64,000 bases of DNA from Sinorhizobium meliloti (GCF_035610345.1 NZ_CP141214.1:652230-716229), one strand, 5' to 3'; shown: positions 52,266 to 61,909, counted from the stretch's first letter. Notes: a model not told the origin generated them from the letters alone. Numbers and translations are program-made.

Positions 52266-53819
52266 TCAGTGCTCCATGAATGCCATGGTCAAAATACGGT
52301 CTTCCGTCATGTCGGCTCGGTCTACGACGCCGGCGAGCCGTCCCTTGGAGAGAACGGCGACGCGATCACACAACGCCAGGATCTCCGGCACCTCCGACGA
52401 AGCGATGAGGACGGTCAGCCCCTTTTCCGCTTCCCTGGCGACGATGTCGTAGAGCTCGGACTTCGCGCCGACATCCACTCCGTGCGTGGGCTCGTCCAGG
52501 AGCAACAATCGCGGTTCGGCCATGAGGGCGCGGGCGAAGATCGCCTTCTGCTGATTGCCGCCCGAGAGCGTCGAGATCGGCTGCGTGTCGCGAACCATGC
52601 GAATGCCGAGCGTTTCGCGATAGAACGCCATACGCCCGGCCTCTCCTGCCCGATCGGAGAACAGGCCCTTCGAAAAACGGCGCAGGCTGCTGATCGCGGC
52701 ATTGTCGCGCACGGAATGCTGCGGCAGGATGCCTGCCGTCTTGCGGCCTTCCGGCACGAGCGCAACCCCCGCCTTCACCGCCTCGCTCGGATCGGCGAAG
52801 GCCACCTTTTCTCCGAACAGCGAGATGTCGCCAGCCTTCGGCCGGTGCACCCCGTGTATAAGCTCCAGCAGCTCGGTGCGGCCGGCACCGACGAGACCGA
52901 ACAGGCCGAAGATTTCGCCTTTGCGAATGTCGAGGCTGATGTCGTCCAGCAGACGATCGTCTGACAATCCCGCGACCGACAGCGCAGGCGTCCCGCTTGC
53001 TAGGGAACGCTGCCTGTACTGGTAGATGGCGGGCTTCCCCGTCATGTCCTTGATCAACTGCTCGCGGCTCGTTTCGCCGGGGCGTCGCTCGCTGACGATC
53101 GCCCCGTTTCGCAGCACGACGACACGGTCGCAAAGGGCCATCGCCTCCTCCAGGCGATGCGTGATGAAGATGATGGCCGCTCCTGCCTCCCGCGCCTCGC
53201 GGACATAGGAGAAGAACCCGGCGACCTCGTGCGGCGTCAGGGATGACGTCGGCTCGTCGAGGATCAGCAGCCGTGGCTTTCTTGCCGCCGCCTTGGCGAT
53301 CTCGACCAGCTGCTGTTCACCCGCCCGCAGGGTCCCTGCTTCCCGGTCCGGCTGGATGTGACCGGCGCCGACCCTTTGAAGCAGGGCACGGGACGCGTGC
53401 TGCATCAAGTCGATATCGATGAGGCCCATACCGGTCCGCGGCATCCGACCGAGATGCAGGTTCTCGGCGACGCTCAGCGCGCCGACGACAGACAGTTCCT
53501 GATGAACGAAGCTGACGCCCGCTTCGATGCCTTCCGACACTGAGCCGAAGCGGACCGACAGGCCGTCCATTTCGATCGTGCCGCCGTCGGCCTGAAGGCC
53601 GCCGGACAGAATATGCATCAGCGTCGATTTGCCGGCGCCGTTTTCACCGAGCAGGCCCACGATCTCGCCCGCCTTCAAGTCGAGGTCGACCGAGTGAAGT
53701 ACGGAATTGCCCGAGAAACTCTTGGCAATCCGGCGCGCGCGAAGGAGCGGCACGGAGACGACGCGCGCTGCTTCTGCGCCAGGCGCAGCCGCCGCGCGCG
53801 GGCTGTTACTTGGCGTCAT
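52266..53819 (-). CDS. Sugar ABC transporter ATPase, double-domain (RbsA-like)
   Basis: A 517-residue fusion of two ATPase domains. The first has Walker A GENGAGKSTLMHILSG and Walker B LLILDEPTSSLT; the second has the reduced P-loop GLVGAGRTELLELIHG and signature SGGNQQKAIFARAL, as usual for RbsA/MglA. ATG 53819 overlaps the binding-protein gene end by 14 bases; a slightly later start is possible. It powers monosaccharide uptake and is the last gene of the ten-gene operon. Confidence 0.9.
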   Translation of the reverse strand: MTPSNSPRAAAAPGAEAARVVSVPLLRARRIAKSFSGNSVLHSVDLDLKAGEIVGLLGENGAGKSTLMHILSGGLQADGGTIEMDGLSVRFGSVSEGIEAGVSFVHQELSVVGALSVAENLHLGRMPRTGMGLIDIDLMQHASRALLQRVGAGHIQPDREAGTLRAGEQQLVEIAKAAARKPRLLILDEPTSSLTPHEVAGFFSYVREAREAGAAIIFITHRLEEAMALCDRVVVLRNGAIVSERRPGETSREQLIKDMTGKPAIYQYRQRSLASGTPALSVAGLSDDRLLDDISLDIRKGEIFGLFGLVGAGRTELLELIHGVHRPKAGDISLFGEKVAFADPSEAVKAGVALVPEGRKTAGILPQHSVRDNAAISSLRRFSKGLFSDRAGEAGRMAFYRETLGIRMVRDTQPISTLSGGNQQKAIFARALMAEPRLLLLDEPTHGVDVGAKSELYDIVAREAEKGLTVLIASSEVPEILALCDRVAVLSKGRLAGVVDRADMTEDRILTMAFMEH

Positions 53820-54780
53820 CGGGCGTCAGCAGCTTTCCGGTCACCGGGATGACCTTTGCGGGCGGTTCCTGGCCGGCGACGATATAGTTGTAGAGCATAA
53901 CGCTCGAATCGAGCGCCTGCTGGTAGGGCGCCTGGTCGATCAGGCCGACCATCTCACCGGTTTTGAGGTACTGGATATTGTCGGGCGTATGGTCGAAGCC
54001 GACGACGCCGACCTTGCCGGTCAGGTTGAGATCCTTGACGGCCTTTGCCGCACCGAACGGCCCGCCGGCGGTCACGTAGACCATCGAGAGATCCGGATTG
54101 GCGGTCATCATGTCCTGAACGAGCGAATAGGCCGATTCCGCCTTGTCCTTGTTCTCGAAAGGACCGACGATCTGAATGTCCGGGGAGTTCGCCTTCAGAT
54201 ATTCCAGCGCGCCGTTCATGCGCTGCGTGTGCTGGGTGGCGCCGAAATAGCCGGTGATGACGCCGAGCTTGCCCTTTCCGTTCATCTTCTTGGCGATGAA
54301 TTCGCCGATCTGCTTGCCGGCCGAGGTCGCATCCTGGCCGATGAAGGCAAGGCGCTGCGATTCCGTCGCACCTTCCGCAATGATGTTGAAGACCGGCACG
54401 CCCTCTTCCGTGGCTTCGTTGATAATGCGCGCCGTGCCGTCGAAGATCGGCACCACGACGATGCCGTCATATTTCTTGGCGAGTGCGCCCTCGATGCCGG
54501 CGACGACCGCCTCGGCGGAGAGCTCGTCCCCGAGATCGACGAAATCGACCTTGGCGTCGTATTTCGACAGATAGTCGTTCGCCGCCCTCGCCCCTTCCGT
54601 GACCGGGGTCCAGAACGGATTGTTCTGAAACGACAGGAAAGCGATCCTCACCGGCCCCTTGGTGTTTTCCACCGCGGCGACGGTGCCGCCCTGCGGTGCT
54701 TCGCCCGCCAGCGAAGGCAATGTGACCGCCGCAACGGCCGCAGCGGCAAAGGCCATGGTTTTAAGTCTCTTGAGCAACAT
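53806..54780 (-). CDS. Periplasmic sugar-binding protein (Peripla_BP_4)
   Basis: A 324-residue binding protein with signal peptide (1-25, ending LPSLAGE), then PVRIAFLSFQNNPFWTPVTE and AAVVGIEGALAKKYDGIVVV-type segments and QTFN-like ligand residues in INEATEEGVPVFNIIAEG. RbsB-type. It is encoded between the permease and ATPase genes. Ligand unknown; it should be the substrate of the upstream dehydrogenase/CoA-type enzymes. Confidence 0.9.
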   Translation of the reverse strand: MLLKRLKTMAFAAAAVAAVTLPSLAGEAPQGGTVAAVENTKGPVRIAFLSFQNNPFWTPVTEGARAANDYLSKYDAKVDFVDLGDELSAEAVVAGIEGALAKKYDGIVVVPIFDGTARIINEATEEGVPVFNIIAEGATESQRLAFIGQDATSAGKQIGEFIAKKMNGKGKLGVITGYFGATQHTQRMNGALEYLKANSPDIQIVGPFENKDKAESAYSLVQDMMTANPDLSMVYVTAGGPFGAAKAVKDLNLTGKVGVVGFDHTPDNIQYLKTGEMVGLIDQAPYQQALDSSVMLYNYIVAGQEPPAKVIPVTGKLLTPDDAK

Positions 54781-54802
54781 GCTTGTCTCCTCCGATAAAT
54801 GA

Positions 54803-55765
54803 TCAGTCGTCGTCGCCGCCGCGCTGCAGCCCGTCCAGCCCGACGGCGAAGATGATGACGAGCCCCTTGGTCACGACCTGCCAGTAGGCAGAGATGCCGA
54901 GAAGCACAAAAGCGTTGTTGAGCAGCGCCATGAGCAAGGCGCCGATCACCACGCCGAGGATCGAACCGCGGCCGCCGCTCAATGCGGTGCCGCCGAGGAT
55001 CACGGCGGCGATGACGTCCAGCTCGTATCCCATGCCGAGATTCGGGTCGGCGCTTGCCAGGTTGCCCGCGAGGATGAGCCCGCCGAGCCCTGCCAGCAGG
55101 CCGCACAGCGCGAAGACGAACAGCCGGGTCGAGCGCAGGTTCACGCCGGCAAGACGGGAGGCCTTGGGATTGTCGCCGATCGCATAGATCTCCCGGCCTG
55201 TGACGGTCCGGCTCGCGAACACATGGACGATCGCGGCGAGCACGATCATCAGCAGGAAGGACACCGGTATGTCGAAGATGCGCCCCGCACCGACGAACTC
55301 GGCAAAGCCGCCGAACGATACAGGGATGCCGCCGGTCATGAGGAGCGCGATCCCGCGCGCGATCGAGAGCGTGCCGAGCGTGGCGATGAAAGGATTGATT
55401 TTCAGCCGCGTGTAGAGAAGTCCGTTGGCAAGACCGCAGGCGAGTCCTGTCAGAAGGCCGCCGAGGAGGCCGACGGTCTCGCTGCCGGTGTCGCGCATCA
55501 GCACGGCTGCGACGACAGCGGAAAGACCGATGACCGAACCCACGGAAAGATCGATGCCGCGCGCGATGATGACCAGGGCCTGCCCCAAGGCGACGATCGC
55601 CACGACCGAGGCCTGGCGGCCGACGTTCAGCAGGTTGCGCGGTTCCAGGAAATAATCGCTGGCGAATGTCAGATAGAGCGCCACGACGGCGAGCATGGCA
55701 AGCACCGATGCTTCGCGATGCCGGCCCAGTCCTCGTGCGAAGGTCAATGCTGACTGCATGGTCAT
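54803..55765 (-). CDS. Sugar ABC transporter permease (RbsC-like)
   Basis: A 320-residue BPD_transp_2 permease with about eight membrane segments: LGQALVIIARGIDLSVGSVI (about 62-81), NGLLYTRLKINPFIATLGTL and ELDVIAAVILGGTALSGGRG. ATG 55765 overlaps the crotonase TGA by one base. It forms the channel with itself as dimer and works with the double-domain ATPase and binding protein downstream. Confidence 0.9.
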   Translation of the reverse strand: MTMQSALTFARGLGRHREASVLAMLAVVALYLTFASDYFLEPRNLLNVGRQASVVAIVALGQALVIIARGIDLSVGSVIGLSAVVAAVLMRDTGSETVGLLGGLLTGLACGLANGLLYTRLKINPFIATLGTLSIARGIALLMTGGIPVSFGGFAEFVGAGRIFDIPVSFLLMIVLAAIVHVFASRTVTGREIYAIGDNPKASRLAGVNLRSTRLFVFALCGLLAGLGGLILAGNLASADPNLGMGYELDVIAAVILGGTALSGGRGSILGVVIGALLMALLNNAFVLLGISAYWQVVTKGLVIIFAVGLDGLQRGGDDD

Positions 55766-56535
55766 CACCGCCTTTCGAAATTGGGGGCGCGCTTCTCCTT
55801 GAAGGCCGCCCGGCCTTCGGCCGCGTCCGCGGTCGCAAAGCAGATCGTCTGCAGATCGCGTTCGTATTCGATAGCCTTGTCGAGCGGCATCGAAACCGCC
55901 GCCTTGAGGTTGGCCTTCGCCGTTTCCGCCGCGATCGGTGCCCGCGAGGCGATGATTTCGGCGATCGCGCCGGCACGTTCCAACAGGTCGGTCTGGGGAA
56001 CGACCTCGCTGACCAACCCCCAGGCCAGCGCCTTGTCCGCCGGTATCGGGTCGCCCGTCATCAGCATGAGCGCGGCATTCGAGGCGCCGATGGAATGCAT
56101 CAGATGTGCCGCCATGCCGCCGCCGCCGATCCATCCGAGCTTGATCTCCGGTGCCGCGAACTGCGCGTTTTCCGAAGCGATCCGGATGTCGCAGGACATG
56201 GCCGTCTCCAGGCCGCCACCGAAGGCATAGCCGTTCACCGCGCAGATCGTCGGCTTGAGCAGGGCGCGGAACGCATCGCAATAGTCCGGCCGATTGCGGA
56301 ACTGCCAGGGCGTACGGTAGGTGTCGAGCTCGCGGATATCGGAGCCGGCGCAGAAGGCGCGATCACCGGCGCCGGTAAGGATGACGCAGCGAATGCGGTC
56401 GCTGTCGTTGCTTTCCTTCACGGCCTCGACGATCGCCTCGGCCATTTCCGGCGTCACGGCATTGAGCTTTTGGGGCCGGTTGAGGGTGATCGTGGCGATT
56501 GCACCGTCCACGGCATAGAGAACGTCGTCGGTCAT
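55765..56535 (-). CDS. Enoyl-CoA hydratase/isomerase (crotonase)
   Basis: A 256-residue crotonase: oxyanion-hole segments CAGSDIREL and AFGGGLETAMSCDIRIAS, and both catalytic Glu of hydratases present (GGGLE and FAAPEIKLG). It should act on an acyl-CoA ester by adding or removing water. Found here between a cytoplasmic binding-protein-like gene and the sugar permease. A CoA-dependent step in a sugar operon is unusual; it fits the CoA-transferase encoded two genes upstream. Confidence 0.85.
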   Translation of the reverse strand: MTDDVLYAVDGAIATITLNRPQKLNAVTPEMAEAIVEAVKESNDSDRIRCVILTGAGDRAFCAGSDIRELDTYRTPWQFRNRPDYCDAFRALLKPTICAVNGYAFGGGLETAMSCDIRIASENAQFAAPEIKLGWIGGGGMAAHLMHSIGASNAALMLMTGDPIPADKALAWGLVSEVVPQTDLLERAGAIAEIIASRAPIAAETAKANLKAAVSMPLDKAIEYERDLQTICFATADAAEGRAAFKEKRAPNFERR

Positions 56536-56539
56536 TTAC

Positions 56540-57688
56540 CTACCTTTCGCCACCGGCTTTGCGATGGCTTGCATAGAGGGCCTGCAAGCTTTCGAGCACG
56601 CCGTCGGCCGGCGCCTTGTCCTCGAAGGCCTGCCGCAGAAGCGGCGAGGCCTTGCCCTGGAAGGCGATGTAGCCGTCGTGGCGCGGGCGCACATAGGCCT
56701 GCTCCAGCGTTTCGGCCGTGTTTTCGTAGAATCCGCCCCAGCGGGCGTTGACGCGTGGATCATGCCAGGCCTCGCGCCGAGACGGCTGGCCGTCATGTGC
56801 GGGGATGAAATCGACCTGGGCCTCGCGGCTCATCAGCCAGAGCAGGTGTTCCTTCAGAGCCGGCGTGATTTCGCAGCGCCGCGAGATGCCGATTCCCGTA
56901 CCCCCGAGCGTCGAACCCGGCCGCCCGCCGGGGATGCGGCGCGGCGCGTCGTGGAAGGCGACCTGATGCCCCGTCTGCGGCGCGGCGTAGTTCACGTAAC
57001 CGTAGACCAGCGGGCAGAGCACGACGTCGTCGTTCGACGCCATGTGATCGAGGATCCCGATCGGGTTCCGGTCGCGCACAGACCGCGGACTGCGGTTCGC
57101 GAGATCGCGCATCAGTTCGTAAACCGAGCGCCCGACGTGCCGGGAGACGAGGACCTCCGGATCCGTCTCTGCCGGAGGGTCGCCGAAGGCCGCGGCTATC
57201 GACAGGAACGAGAGCGCCGCGTGCGGACCGGCGAGCGACAGCGCCACCTTGCCGGTGGTCCGGGAGAGCGCCACGACCTCGTCCCAAAGCTCGGGCACCG
57301 GTGCCTCGAGAAGATCGGCCCGCGCCGCCATCACCTGCGTGGCCGCATCGAGCGGCAGCGCCCAATGAGCGCCGCCGAAGCGGTAGCTCCGCAAGGAGGG
57401 ACCGATGCTCTCCGCCTCGAGCGCCTGGACGGTCGCATCGCCGAACACGTCCTCGAGAGACCGCAGGCAACTTCCGGCCAGAGCTTCCCCGACATGCGGA
57501 TGATCGAGAACCACGAGATCGTAGCGCGCGCAAAGATCGGTGATCGGATGGGATTCGAAGCCTTCGAGCGGCTGCTTCTCCCAATCTATGGCGAGCCCCC
57601 ATTCTGCAAGTTCAGGGCGCGCGGCGGCAGCCGCAAGCGCCTTGTAGCCGCGTGGATGATCCCATGTCAGAGCCTTCAGCCGTTGCAT
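56540..57688 (-). CDS. Solute-binding-protein-like protein without signal peptide
   Basis: A 382-residue protein with the layout of extracellular solute-binding proteins (SBP_bac_1-like): the segments ELAEWGLAIDWEKQPLEGFE, ARYDLVVLDHPHVGEAL and GGAHWALPLDAATQVMAARA are typical of the family. However, the start MQRLKALTWDHPRGYKALAA has no hydrophobic signal core and there is no good upstream alternative, so it is probably cytoplasmic. It lies two bases after the CoA-transferase gene and four before the crotonase gene. Binding or chaperoning a CoA-pathway intermediate is possible. Confidence 0.7.
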   Translation of the reverse strand: MQRLKALTWDHPRGYKALAAAAARPELAEWGLAIDWEKQPLEGFESHPITDLCARYDLVVLDHPHVGEALAGSCLRSLEDVFGDATVQALEAESIGPSLRSYRFGGAHWALPLDAATQVMAARADLLEAPVPELWDEVVALSRTTGKVALSLAGPHAALSFLSIAAAFGDPPAETDPEVLVSRHVGRSVYELMRDLANRSPRSVRDRNPIGILDHMASNDDVVLCPLVYGYVNYAAPQTGHQVAFHDAPRRIPGGRPGSTLGGTGIGISRRCEITPALKEHLLWLMSREAQVDFIPAHDGQPSRREAWHDPRVNARWGGFYENTAETLEQAYVRPRHDGYIAFQGKASPLLRQAFEDKAPADGVLESLQALYASHRKAGGER

Positions 57689-57690
57689 CG

Positions 57691-58884
57691 TCAGACGTCC
57701 TCGGCGGCAATGGCACCGGCGGCTTCGAGTGCGGCGATGCGAGCCTCGTCATAGCCCGCGTCCTTCAATATCTCGCGTGTATGCTGACCGACGACCGGCG
57801 CCCCGCGGTCGACGGTCGAGGGGGTCTTGGAGAACCTGATCGGAAACCCGGGCGTCTTGACGCGGCCTTCGGTCGGATGGTCATATTCGACGAAGGTACC
57901 GTTGTGCCTGATCTGCGCGTCCTCGACGAGGTCCGCATAGCCATAGACCGGGCCGCACCAGATGTCTGCCGCACGAAGCCGTGCCAGCCACTCCTCGGAA
58001 CTTTTCGTCTTCAGCTTCTCGCGTGTCTTCGCGAAGATCTCGTCCCGCCTGGTCCAGGTGTCGACTTCGTCGTCCATGGTCAGGAAGCTTTCCTCGCCGA
58101 TCACCTCTCCCAAGGTCTTGAGCTTGGGAAACGCGACGATGATGAAACCATCGGTGGTGGCGAAAGCGCCGTAGGGTGCGCGGATGTAGACATGGGCGTG
58201 CGGCTCGGCCGAGCGCTTCTGCGGTTTCTGGCCGATCGTGAAGACAGAGAGCTCCTGCATCTGGATCGTGGTGATCGCATCCAGCATATTGACCTGCACG
58301 AGCTGTCCCTCGCCGGTCCGCTCCCGGTGAAAGAGAGCTGCCAGGGCGCCTTCGAATGCGTTGTAGGCGGTGATGGCGTCGACCAGATATTGCCCCGCCG
58401 CCGTCGGCGCCTCGCCTTCGCGTCCCGCCGAAAGCATTGCGCCGGACATGCCCTGGAGAACGAGATCCTGTCCGGGCCGATCGATATAGGGTCCATCTTC
58501 GCCATATCCCGACATCGACACATAGACGAGGCGCGGATTGATGCGGGAGAGCGTGTCGTAATCGACGCCGAGACGTTTCGCGACGCCCGGACGGTAGTTC
58601 TGCAGGAAGATGTCGGCCGTCTTCACCAGGTCGAGAAGAACCTCCTTACCCTCCGGCGACTTCAGGTCGACGGCGAGCGAGCGCTTGTTGCGATTGAGCG
58701 ACAGGAAGGAGACGTTGACCCTGTTGCCTCCGGCTCCCCCCGCGGCGACGTGGCGCTGCCACTCGCCCGTCACGGGCTCGACCTTGATCACGTCGGCGCC
58801 GAGGTCGCCGAGACGCTGTGCCGCAAACGGACCCGCCATGGCGATCGAGCAATCGAGGACGCGAAATCCGCTGAGAATTCCCAT
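57691..58884 (-). CDS. Class III CoA-transferase (CaiB/BaiF family)
   Basis: A 397-residue enzyme with the family layout: FRVLDCSIAMAGPFAAQRLG at the N-terminus, NRNKRSLAVDLKSPEGKEVL, and the catalytic Asp at residue 169 in YLVDAITAYNAFEG, followed by ALFHRERTGEGQ. Asp169 matches the position of the nucleophile in formyl-CoA transferase. It moves CoA onto a carboxylic acid, presumably a sugar-derived acid. Together with the crotonase it implies acyl-CoA chemistry in this operon. Confidence 0.9.
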   Translation of the reverse strand: MGILSGFRVLDCSIAMAGPFAAQRLGDLGADVIKVEPVTGEWQRHVAAGGAGGNRVNVSFLSLNRNKRSLAVDLKSPEGKEVLLDLVKTADIFLQNYRPGVAKRLGVDYDTLSRINPRLVYVSMSGYGEDGPYIDRPGQDLVLQGMSGAMLSAGREGEAPTAAGQYLVDAITAYNAFEGALAALFHRERTGEGQLVQVNMLDAITTIQMQELSVFTIGQKPQKRSAEPHAHVYIRAPYGAFATTDGFIIVAFPKLKTLGEVIGEESFLTMDDEVDTWTRRDEIFAKTREKLKTKSSEEWLARLRAADIWCGPVYGYADLVEDAQIRHNGTFVEYDHPTEGRVKTPGFPIRFSKTPSTVDRGAPVVGQHTREILKDAGYDEARIAALEAAGAIAAEDV

Positions 58885-58912
58885 TCGTTCAGTTCCTTAT
58901 GTATTCAAGCGG

Positions 58913-59707
58913 TCAATGCATCACCCAGCCGCCGTCGACGTTCAGGGTCTGGCCGGTGATGAAGCCCGCAGAGTCGGAGATCAGGAAGGTGAGAGCGGCA
59001 GCGATGTCGGCCGGGCGACCACGGCGTTTGACCGCCTGGTGGTCGAGCACGAAACGCGTATAGCCTTCCGGATCCGGATGGATCTTTTCGGCATCCGTCG
59101 GGAAAGCGCCGGGCGAGATGGCATTGACGGTGATGCCGTAGCCACCGAATTCGCGCGCCCAGGCGCGCGTCAGCCCGACGAGGGCGCCCTTGGACTGCAC
59201 ATAAGGGGCAAGATTGGCCCACCCGCCGGACAGGGTGACGCTGGCGATATTGACGATCCGGCCCCAGCCCCGCTCGCGCATATACGGCAAGGCCGCCTGG
59301 ACGCAGACGATGCCGGCATCGACATTGATCCGCTGCACGCGCTGGAAATCCTCGATCGAATACTCTTCGAACGGCCTCGACGGATAGATCGCGGCATTGT
59401 TGATCACCACATCGAAGCCGCCCGCCTTGGCAGCAGCCTGGTCGAGCGCGGCGCGCAGGCCGCTCAGGTCGGCGAGGTCGATCGCCCGCACCGTGAGGCC
59501 GCCCAGCCCTTCCCTTTCCGAAGCATCCACGAGCGCGCGCGTCTTTGCCTCGTCGTTGTCGATGGCCACGACGCGTGCGCCGGCACGGAGAAAACTCAGT
59601 GTCGTCTCCGCTCCCAGGCCGCCGGCCGCACCCGTATAAAGGATGACCTTGCCGGCGATCGACATTCCGGGGACGACCTCCCCGGCGGTCAAAGGTCCGG
59701 CAATCAT
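58913..59707 (-). CDS. Short-chain dehydrogenase
   Basis: A 264-residue classical SDR: TGAAGGLG cofactor motif (about 25-32), NNAAIYPS, Ser in IASVTLSGG and active-site YVQSK. Its ATG region lies after the DUF4432 gene (ATGA overlap). It resembles aldose 1-dehydrogenases of sugar-oxidation clusters and could produce the acid that the CoA-transferase activates. Confidence 0.85.
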   Translation of the reverse strand: MIAGPLTAGEVVPGMSIAGKVILYTGAAGGLGAETTLSFLRAGARVVAIDNDEAKTRALVDASEREGLGGLTVRAIDLADLSGLRAALDQAAAKAGGFDVVINNAAIYPSRPFEEYSIEDFQRVQRINVDAGIVCVQAALPYMRERGWGRIVNIASVTLSGGWANLAPYVQSKGALVGLTRAWAREFGGYGITVNAISPGAFPTDAEKIHPDPEGYTRFVLDHQAVKRRGRPADIAAALTFLISDSAGFITGQTLNVDGGWVMH

Positions 59708-60885
59708 CGCCGTCCTCCGATGGGCAAGTGATTGCCGGTCGGCCGGGGAAACGCGTCGACGGGTTGTTCGGCGAGGCTGCGGATCCGCCTTTCGCTGGCT
59801 GCTATCGCATCCGCATCGGGAAGGATCCGGAAGGTGGTGTCATATCTCCGTTCGTCACCATGCTCGAGCCAGATCAGTTCGCCGCGCTCGCGCGCAGCAC
59901 CATGGCCGAGGACGTGATTGGTCGACGGCTCTATGCCGAGCGCATACTGCCCGGCTTGCAGGTTCTGCCATTCGTACATGCAGGGAAACTGGTCCTTGCG
60001 GGTGACGACTTCGAAGCCGATGCCGAGCGCATCGTTGACGAGGGCAACCGGAACCCGGCCTTCGCCGTCCGCGGCCATTTCGTGCTGCCAGACCTGCTCG
60101 TGGAAATTGAGCTGCGGAGCCGGCAGCGTATGGTAGCCGACATCCTGCTTCTCGTAGTCGGCGCCGGCATGAGCGGCCCAGACGACGTCCTTGATGGGCG
60201 CCAGGTAGCGGGAATTTTCCGCCAGGACCGGATGGCCGACATTGATGTGGTAACAATACATGTGCGGGGTGCGGTAGAAGCCGCGATTGACCACCCGGTC
60301 GGTGAGCCTGATCTCGTTGGTGCCCGCCTTGATTTCGATGCGGCGCACGAGATCGAGATGCTCTCCGAACACCGTACCCTGGGTGACGACACCCTCGCAC
60401 CAGAGGATGCAGTCGTCGCCCCTCCATTCCTCGCCATAGCCCGTGAGCCTTGCAGGAATCGTTCCGATCCGGCCATGCAGCGAATGGCTGATGGTCCTGC
60501 GCGGGCCGTAGACATAGGTGTCGCCCGGCTCGTCCGCCATGAACAGGATATGGTCGAGACCGCAGGTCACCATGAGTCCCGAGAAGGAGCGCAGCCAGGA
60601 AAGACCGCCCTCGCCTTCATATTCATGCAGGCCGGGATGCTTGAAGCCGGCCGGGGAGTTCCATCCGATCGCCATGCCGCGAAATTCGCAGTCGGCGATA
60701 TCGAGGGCGCGGTCGACGAGCACGGTGAAGCGCAATCCCGTTCCGCTGCGGAATTCCAGCATGCGGATGCCGCGCTCGACGCCGTCTTCGAGCGTCATCA
60801 GGCGCACGCCGGCAAATTGCGAAAAAGACCCGGCCCTGGCGGCGATGTCGCGGCGCGACATCGCCTTCCCGTAGAGTTCGACCAT
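59704..60885 (-). CDS. DUF4432 aldose-epimerase-like protein
   Basis: A 393-residue beta-sandwich protein of the DUF4432 group: RFTVLVDRALDIADCEFRGM (about 53-72), WLRSFSGLMVTCGLDHI, HSLHGRIGTIPARLTGYGEE and YCYHINVGHPVLAENSRYLA. It has the galactose-mutarotase fold. It probably interconverts anomers of, or binds, the operon sugar. ATG 60885 follows an 88-base gap that holds a hairpin (60946-60970). Confidence 0.8.
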   Translation of the reverse strand: MVELYGKAMSRRDIAARAGSFSQFAGVRLMTLEDGVERGIRMLEFRSGTGLRFTVLVDRALDIADCEFRGMAIGWNSPAGFKHPGLHEYEGEGGLSWLRSFSGLMVTCGLDHILFMADEPGDTYVYGPRRTISHSLHGRIGTIPARLTGYGEEWRGDDCILWCEGVVTQGTVFGEHLDLVRRIEIKAGTNEIRLTDRVVNRGFYRTPHMYCYHINVGHPVLAENSRYLAPIKDVVWAAHAGADYEKQDVGYHTLPAPQLNFHEQVWQHEMAADGEGRVPVALVNDALGIGFEVVTRKDQFPCMYEWQNLQAGQYALGIEPSTNHVLGHGAARERGELIWLEHGDERRYDTTFRILPDADAIAASERRIRSLAEQPVDAFPRPTGNHLPIGGRR

Positions 60886-60945
60886 GTGGATGTTCCTGTC
60901 GTATGCCCGGCTCGGGCAGCCCTTTCATGCCTTGGGTAAACGCGG

Positions 60946-60970
60946 CCGGACCCGTGCCCGGCCGGTCCGG
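60946..60970 (-). promoter_or_regulatory. Intercistronic hairpin after the TIM-barrel isomerase gene
   Basis: CCGGACC (60946-60952) pairs perfectly with GGTCCGG (60964-60970), three bases past the isomerase stop codon. There is no T run. It may cut or stabilise the mRNA so that the dehydrogenase and isomerase genes are expressed differently from the rest of the operon. Confidence 0.4.
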
Positions 60971-60973
60971 TGA

Positions 60974-61888
60974 TCAGAGGCCGAGCGCCCGAAGCTTCCC
61001 GTCGAGGAACCTCTTGGCGCGCGGCACATCGCTTTCGTCGAGATGCTCGATGATGACGGGTATGTTCGGATGCTTCTTCGAAAGCCGCTGGAGATAGAGA
61101 TCGTAGTTCAGCGAGCCGAGGCCCGGTGCCGGAAGCTCGATCTCGCCCACGCCGCGGAAGGTATGGCTTTCGAGCGCATCCTCATCACCGATATCGGCAT
61201 GCTTCTCCGTCTTGTCGTCGCCCGAACGCTTGACGTCCTTGGCATGGGCGATCTTGATCCTGTCCTGCAGGGTGTCGAAGACCTGGTTCAGTATCTCGTC
61301 CATGCGGCCGATGTTGTGCGCCTCGAAATAGTTCGTCGGATCCATCAGCAGACCGAGACCGGGGTGATCCACCTGGGCGAACATCTTCACGGTCTCCTCG
61401 ACCGAGCCGACGACGTTGTTCACGTAGGTTTCGAGGAGGAAGACGGCACCATGATCATAGGCGTGCTGGGCAAGATCGGCGATGACCTTGCGGCACTCCT
61501 CGAAGCCTTCTTCGGTCTTGTTCCTCGGGTGATGCACCCAGTCCGACTCCGTGTTGTAGGTGCCGGTTTCCGAGATGACATAGGGCGTGCCGAGATACTG
61601 GGCGTGGCGGATGATCTCCTTGAGGTAACCGACGCGACGCTGGCGCTCTGCCCTGTCCGGATGGATGATGTTGGTGTAGCCGGAAATGCAGGAGATCGGC
61701 AGATGATGATCGCGGAAGGTCTCGCGGATCCGGATGCACTTCTCCCGCGTGATCTGGCCTGCCGACAGATCGACATCCTTGAAATGCATGTCGAGCTGAA
61801 CGGTATTGAAGTCGAGCGCTCTTATTTTTCTCGCCGTCTCTTCCAGGCTGTAGGGGAAATAGCCCGTAAAAATGCCGGTTTGCATCAT
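60974..61888 (-). CDS. TIM-barrel sugar isomerase/epimerase (xylose-isomerase-like)
   Basis: A 304-residue AP-endonuclease-2/xylose-isomerase-like barrel: IRALDFNTVQLDMHFKDVDL, CISGYTNIIHPDRAERQRRV, VISETGTYN (metal Glu), FLLETYVNNVVGSVEET and LGLLMDPTNY (Asp), with late Glu in IPVIIEHLDESD. These residues usually bind a divalent metal in sugar epimerases and isomerases. ATG 61888 follows GGGAGGA. It lies 21 bases after the dehydrogenase gene. Confidence 0.85.
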   Translation of the reverse strand: MMQTGIFTGYFPYSLEETARKIRALDFNTVQLDMHFKDVDLSAGQITREKCIRIRETFRDHHLPISCISGYTNIIHPDRAERQRRVGYLKEIIRHAQYLGTPYVISETGTYNTESDWVHHPRNKTEEGFEECRKVIADLAQHAYDHGAVFLLETYVNNVVGSVEETVKMFAQVDHPGLGLLMDPTNYFEAHNIGRMDEILNQVFDTLQDRIKIAHAKDVKRSGDDKTEKHADIGDEDALESHTFRGVGEIELPAPGLGSLNYDLYLQRLSKKHPNIPVIIEHLDESDVPRAKRFLDGKLRALGL

Positions 61889-61909
61889 GATTGAATTCCT
61901 CCCTTGCAA

